Source: Fasciolopsis buskii
Taxonomy: Eukaryota > Platyhelminthes > Trematoda > Plagiorchiida > Fasciolidae
NCBI GenBank assembly: GCA_008360955.1
Contig: LUCM01003417.1
Location: forward strand, 1-64,000
Length of the DNA: 64,000 nucleotides
Direction of reading: 5' to 3'
The translations under genes and the position numbers were made by a program. Below, one piece after another: positions 62,030 through 64,000 of the stretch (position 1 is the stretch's first letter; every line of letters begins with the position of its first letter). Below the pieces are notes generated by a model, which worked only from the letters and a program-made list of their open reading frames with translations, searched no databases and had not been told where the DNA came from.

Positions 62030-62700
62030 CTCTCAACGTCCATGTTTCGGAGGCGTATGGTAATATCGACCTCTCTGATGCCATGTGCGCTTGATCTTTG
62101 ATTCATAACCGGATATCACGCTGATGTCATAGATGCCTCAAAAAAATCTGCATGCACGAAGACATTTCATCTGATATACGACCGCCACGTAAAACATAAC
62201 CACCCAAGTAACTAAATCTATCCACCTCATCCAGTTTCAGCCATGCAGGAAAAAGGTTCGGCTTTGAACTAATCTAATCCTGCAACCGCATTTTACACTC
62301 CGAAAGTGGAAAGCGCATACCAAACAATCGAGAAAAATCTACAATTTATTTGAATCTACATTCAGTAGTACAACATTGTCTGCATACTCCTGTCTGAACA
62401 AATATCGATGTCACTATTCTCACATGAGGATAGGATTATCTCCATAAACATTTCAATGGCAAAGTTAGAAAAGAAAGGTCAAAAGAGGCAACCCTGATAA
62501 TTAACACTTCGTGGTAAATTCTGGTGAAACATCACCATAAGAGCGAACTCGACTTCGCTGTTTGCATACGCAGATTAAATGAGTGAAATTAATGTTTCTA
62601 GCACAACCTTCAGTGCGAGGCCGCCCCAAAGATTGACTAACTCGAACACCGCTTTCAAATCAAGAACAGAAATCGTGGGTCAACAGAGTACGCGCTTATG
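62030..62700 (-). mobile_element. Non-LTR retrotransposon family B, reverse transcriptase core, broken
   Basis: Minus strand: DLKAVFELVNLWGGLALKVV (about 62600-62665), ANSEVEFALMVMFHQN, a decayed PFFSNFAIEMFMEIILSSCE block (62430-62490), NSDIDICSDR and further pieces to about 62040. Many stops. Confidence 0.68.
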
Positions 62701-62794
62701 TTCTAGGATCTGTTGCAAAGCAATTAATGACAGATTTACCTACCCGGCATAGTAACAGAAGAACACTCAAGGCGGTATAGAAGTAACGATAACT

Positions 62795-62950
62795 GACATG
62801 CTGATAGCTCGGCAGTGGAGGTAAACACGCGCATATCCAAGGCTCGGGCAGCTTACGCTGCACTGAAGCACTTGTGGCGTCGGCCTGATATTTCACTGAA
62901 GTTGAAAGGTCGTGTGTGATGTGCCGCAGTGTGCTCGGTTCGCTGTCATC
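62795..62950 (+). mobile_element. Non-LTR retrotransposon family A, short internal fragment
   Basis: Plus strand [20 protein letters not shown] and [17 protein letters not shown], then a stop and CAAVCSVRCH. High similarity to the consensus of the family, so a fairly recent fragment, cut on both sides. Confidence 0.75.
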
Positions 62951-63920
62951 GTGATGTCACCAGAATGCTCTATTTTGTCCTTTCAGTGAACTTATGGTTC
63001 TCTATAGATGAGATCAAAATGACGATTTCCGGCTGTAGAGTATGCATGGGATTTAAATCCAAACTTAAGCCATCGCTGGACTGAGTAATCAGTGCTACAA
63101 AACCTTTTGAAAGACTCAGTGTGGTTTTCAGGGACCCGTTCCCCTTGGTTTTACACAATATTCTCTTACAATTGTCCTCGGGCACCCCCGGTTTCCTTTT
63201 GCATTTACCTGTCCGAATACAGTCACATCTGCAATCATTAGCTGACTCTGTCAAATGTCTTCATTAATCGGCATACCATGATGCATTCATACTGACCGCG
63301 AGGTTTTGCTTATGCCAGGAAAACCAAACTTTACACGACAAAGGCACAGAGACCAGCAGAACTACATTCTGTAGTCTACAAGACAACTGGCCAGTTGAGC
63401 GGCTGAACGGTACTCTATGGAGAGGAACAAATCTCAAGTCCAGAAATGTGGGATTTTCTCAGTGAGAATAAGTACTTGACGCGCTGTCCTGCATCCGGTC
63501 CCCATTATGTACGGTAATAAACGCCGTACTACACGAGCGCCTCTTTTCATACTTCCACAAATCGACTTCCGCTGTCATTGCGAAAATGGTTGTGAACTTC
63601 TGGGCCGGTATTCATATGAAGAAACGTTAGAACATCTAACATGACCCATTCGTTCACGAAGTGTGGTTGCTTCATAGTAATTTCACATGCGTTCCCGCTC
63701 GATTCCCACGCACCCTAGCTTCTATTCCATAATGATGACTACACTAATGATACGCCTAATGTAAACACCGCGACAAAGCCACTAAACGAATTAGGCCAAT
63801 CATTTGATACTCAGGTATCTACATCACTCGCCAACACTAACACCAACTTGTGATCTTTGTGCAACCAACAACAAGTAACCCACCCTTTGCGCAATCGGAA
63901 GTCCTAAACGAATTTTTGTT
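62951..63920. other. Mostly unassigned sequence at the right end
   Basis: A plus-strand stretch near 63560-63660 reads RCHCENGCELLGRYSYEETL with EHL, resembling the zinc-binding CxxC..H end of some non-LTR elements, but it is too short to assign. Confidence 0.4.
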
Positions 63921-64000
63921 CTATGTATATATACATATGTATATTCTGGGACATTTTGCCCTCGTTCCTAAGGTTGGCTCAGCCCAACTGACAAAGAATT
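63921..64000 (+). repeat. Start of another hammerhead-repeat unit, cut by the window edge
   Basis: TATATACATATGTATATTCT followed by CCCTCGTTCCTAAGGTTGGC and CAGCCCAACTGACAAA, the same order as in the array from 23085 on. The ribozyme would lie beyond position 64000. Confidence 0.8.

Overview
This is a eukaryotic, probably animal, nuclear window. It holds one conserved host gene embedded in a dense layer of decayed retroelements. The non-LTR reverse transcriptase families, the Penelope-like element with a GIY-YIG remnant, the hammerhead ribozyme repeats and the very long repeat-filled intron together suggest a parasitic flatworm, most likely a digenean trematode. The genus cannot be fixed from the sequence, and the assignment is an inference.

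Host gene: the minus strand carries a complete electron transfer flavoprotein beta subunit gene (ETFB). It has four coding exons: 58911-58561, 54140-54033, 12380-12237 and 11180-11007. All three introns are phase 0 with GT-AG ends, and the joined reading frame is 258 codons plus TAG. Introns are 4,420 bp, 41,652 bp and 1,056 bp. About three quarters of the window is therefore the inside of one gene, and no individual open frame shows this. Positions 1-11006 lie downstream of the gene and positions above about 58946 lie upstream.

Repeats: (1) Two families of non-LTR, RTE-like retrotransposons (A and B here) are present in at least 17 pieces on both strands, all with stops or frameshifts. (2) One Penelope-like element lies at about 17.6-19.3 kb. 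(3) At least three tRNA-derived SINE-like families and two unclassified repeat families occur. (4) A 317-bp tandem repeat at 22849-23851 carries a type I hammerhead ribozyme motif in every unit. Single, circularly permuted copies with the same motif lie at about 14.2 and 21.2 kb, and relics are elsewhere. The array is cut off by the only N in the window (23852). This retrozyme-like element is the most interesting system here.

Three pairs of nearly identical inverted segments (738, 313 and 693 bp) sit among the retroelements: 28243-28980/37172-37909, 33595-33907/38422-38734 and 51733-52425/56447-57139. The two retroelement pairs share the same disabling frameshifts and are flanked by homologous but clearly diverged sequence. 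That looks like ectopic gene conversion rather than independent insertion.

No rRNA, intact tRNA, CRISPR array or second host gene was recognised. Stretches where nothing could be recognised are listed as such.
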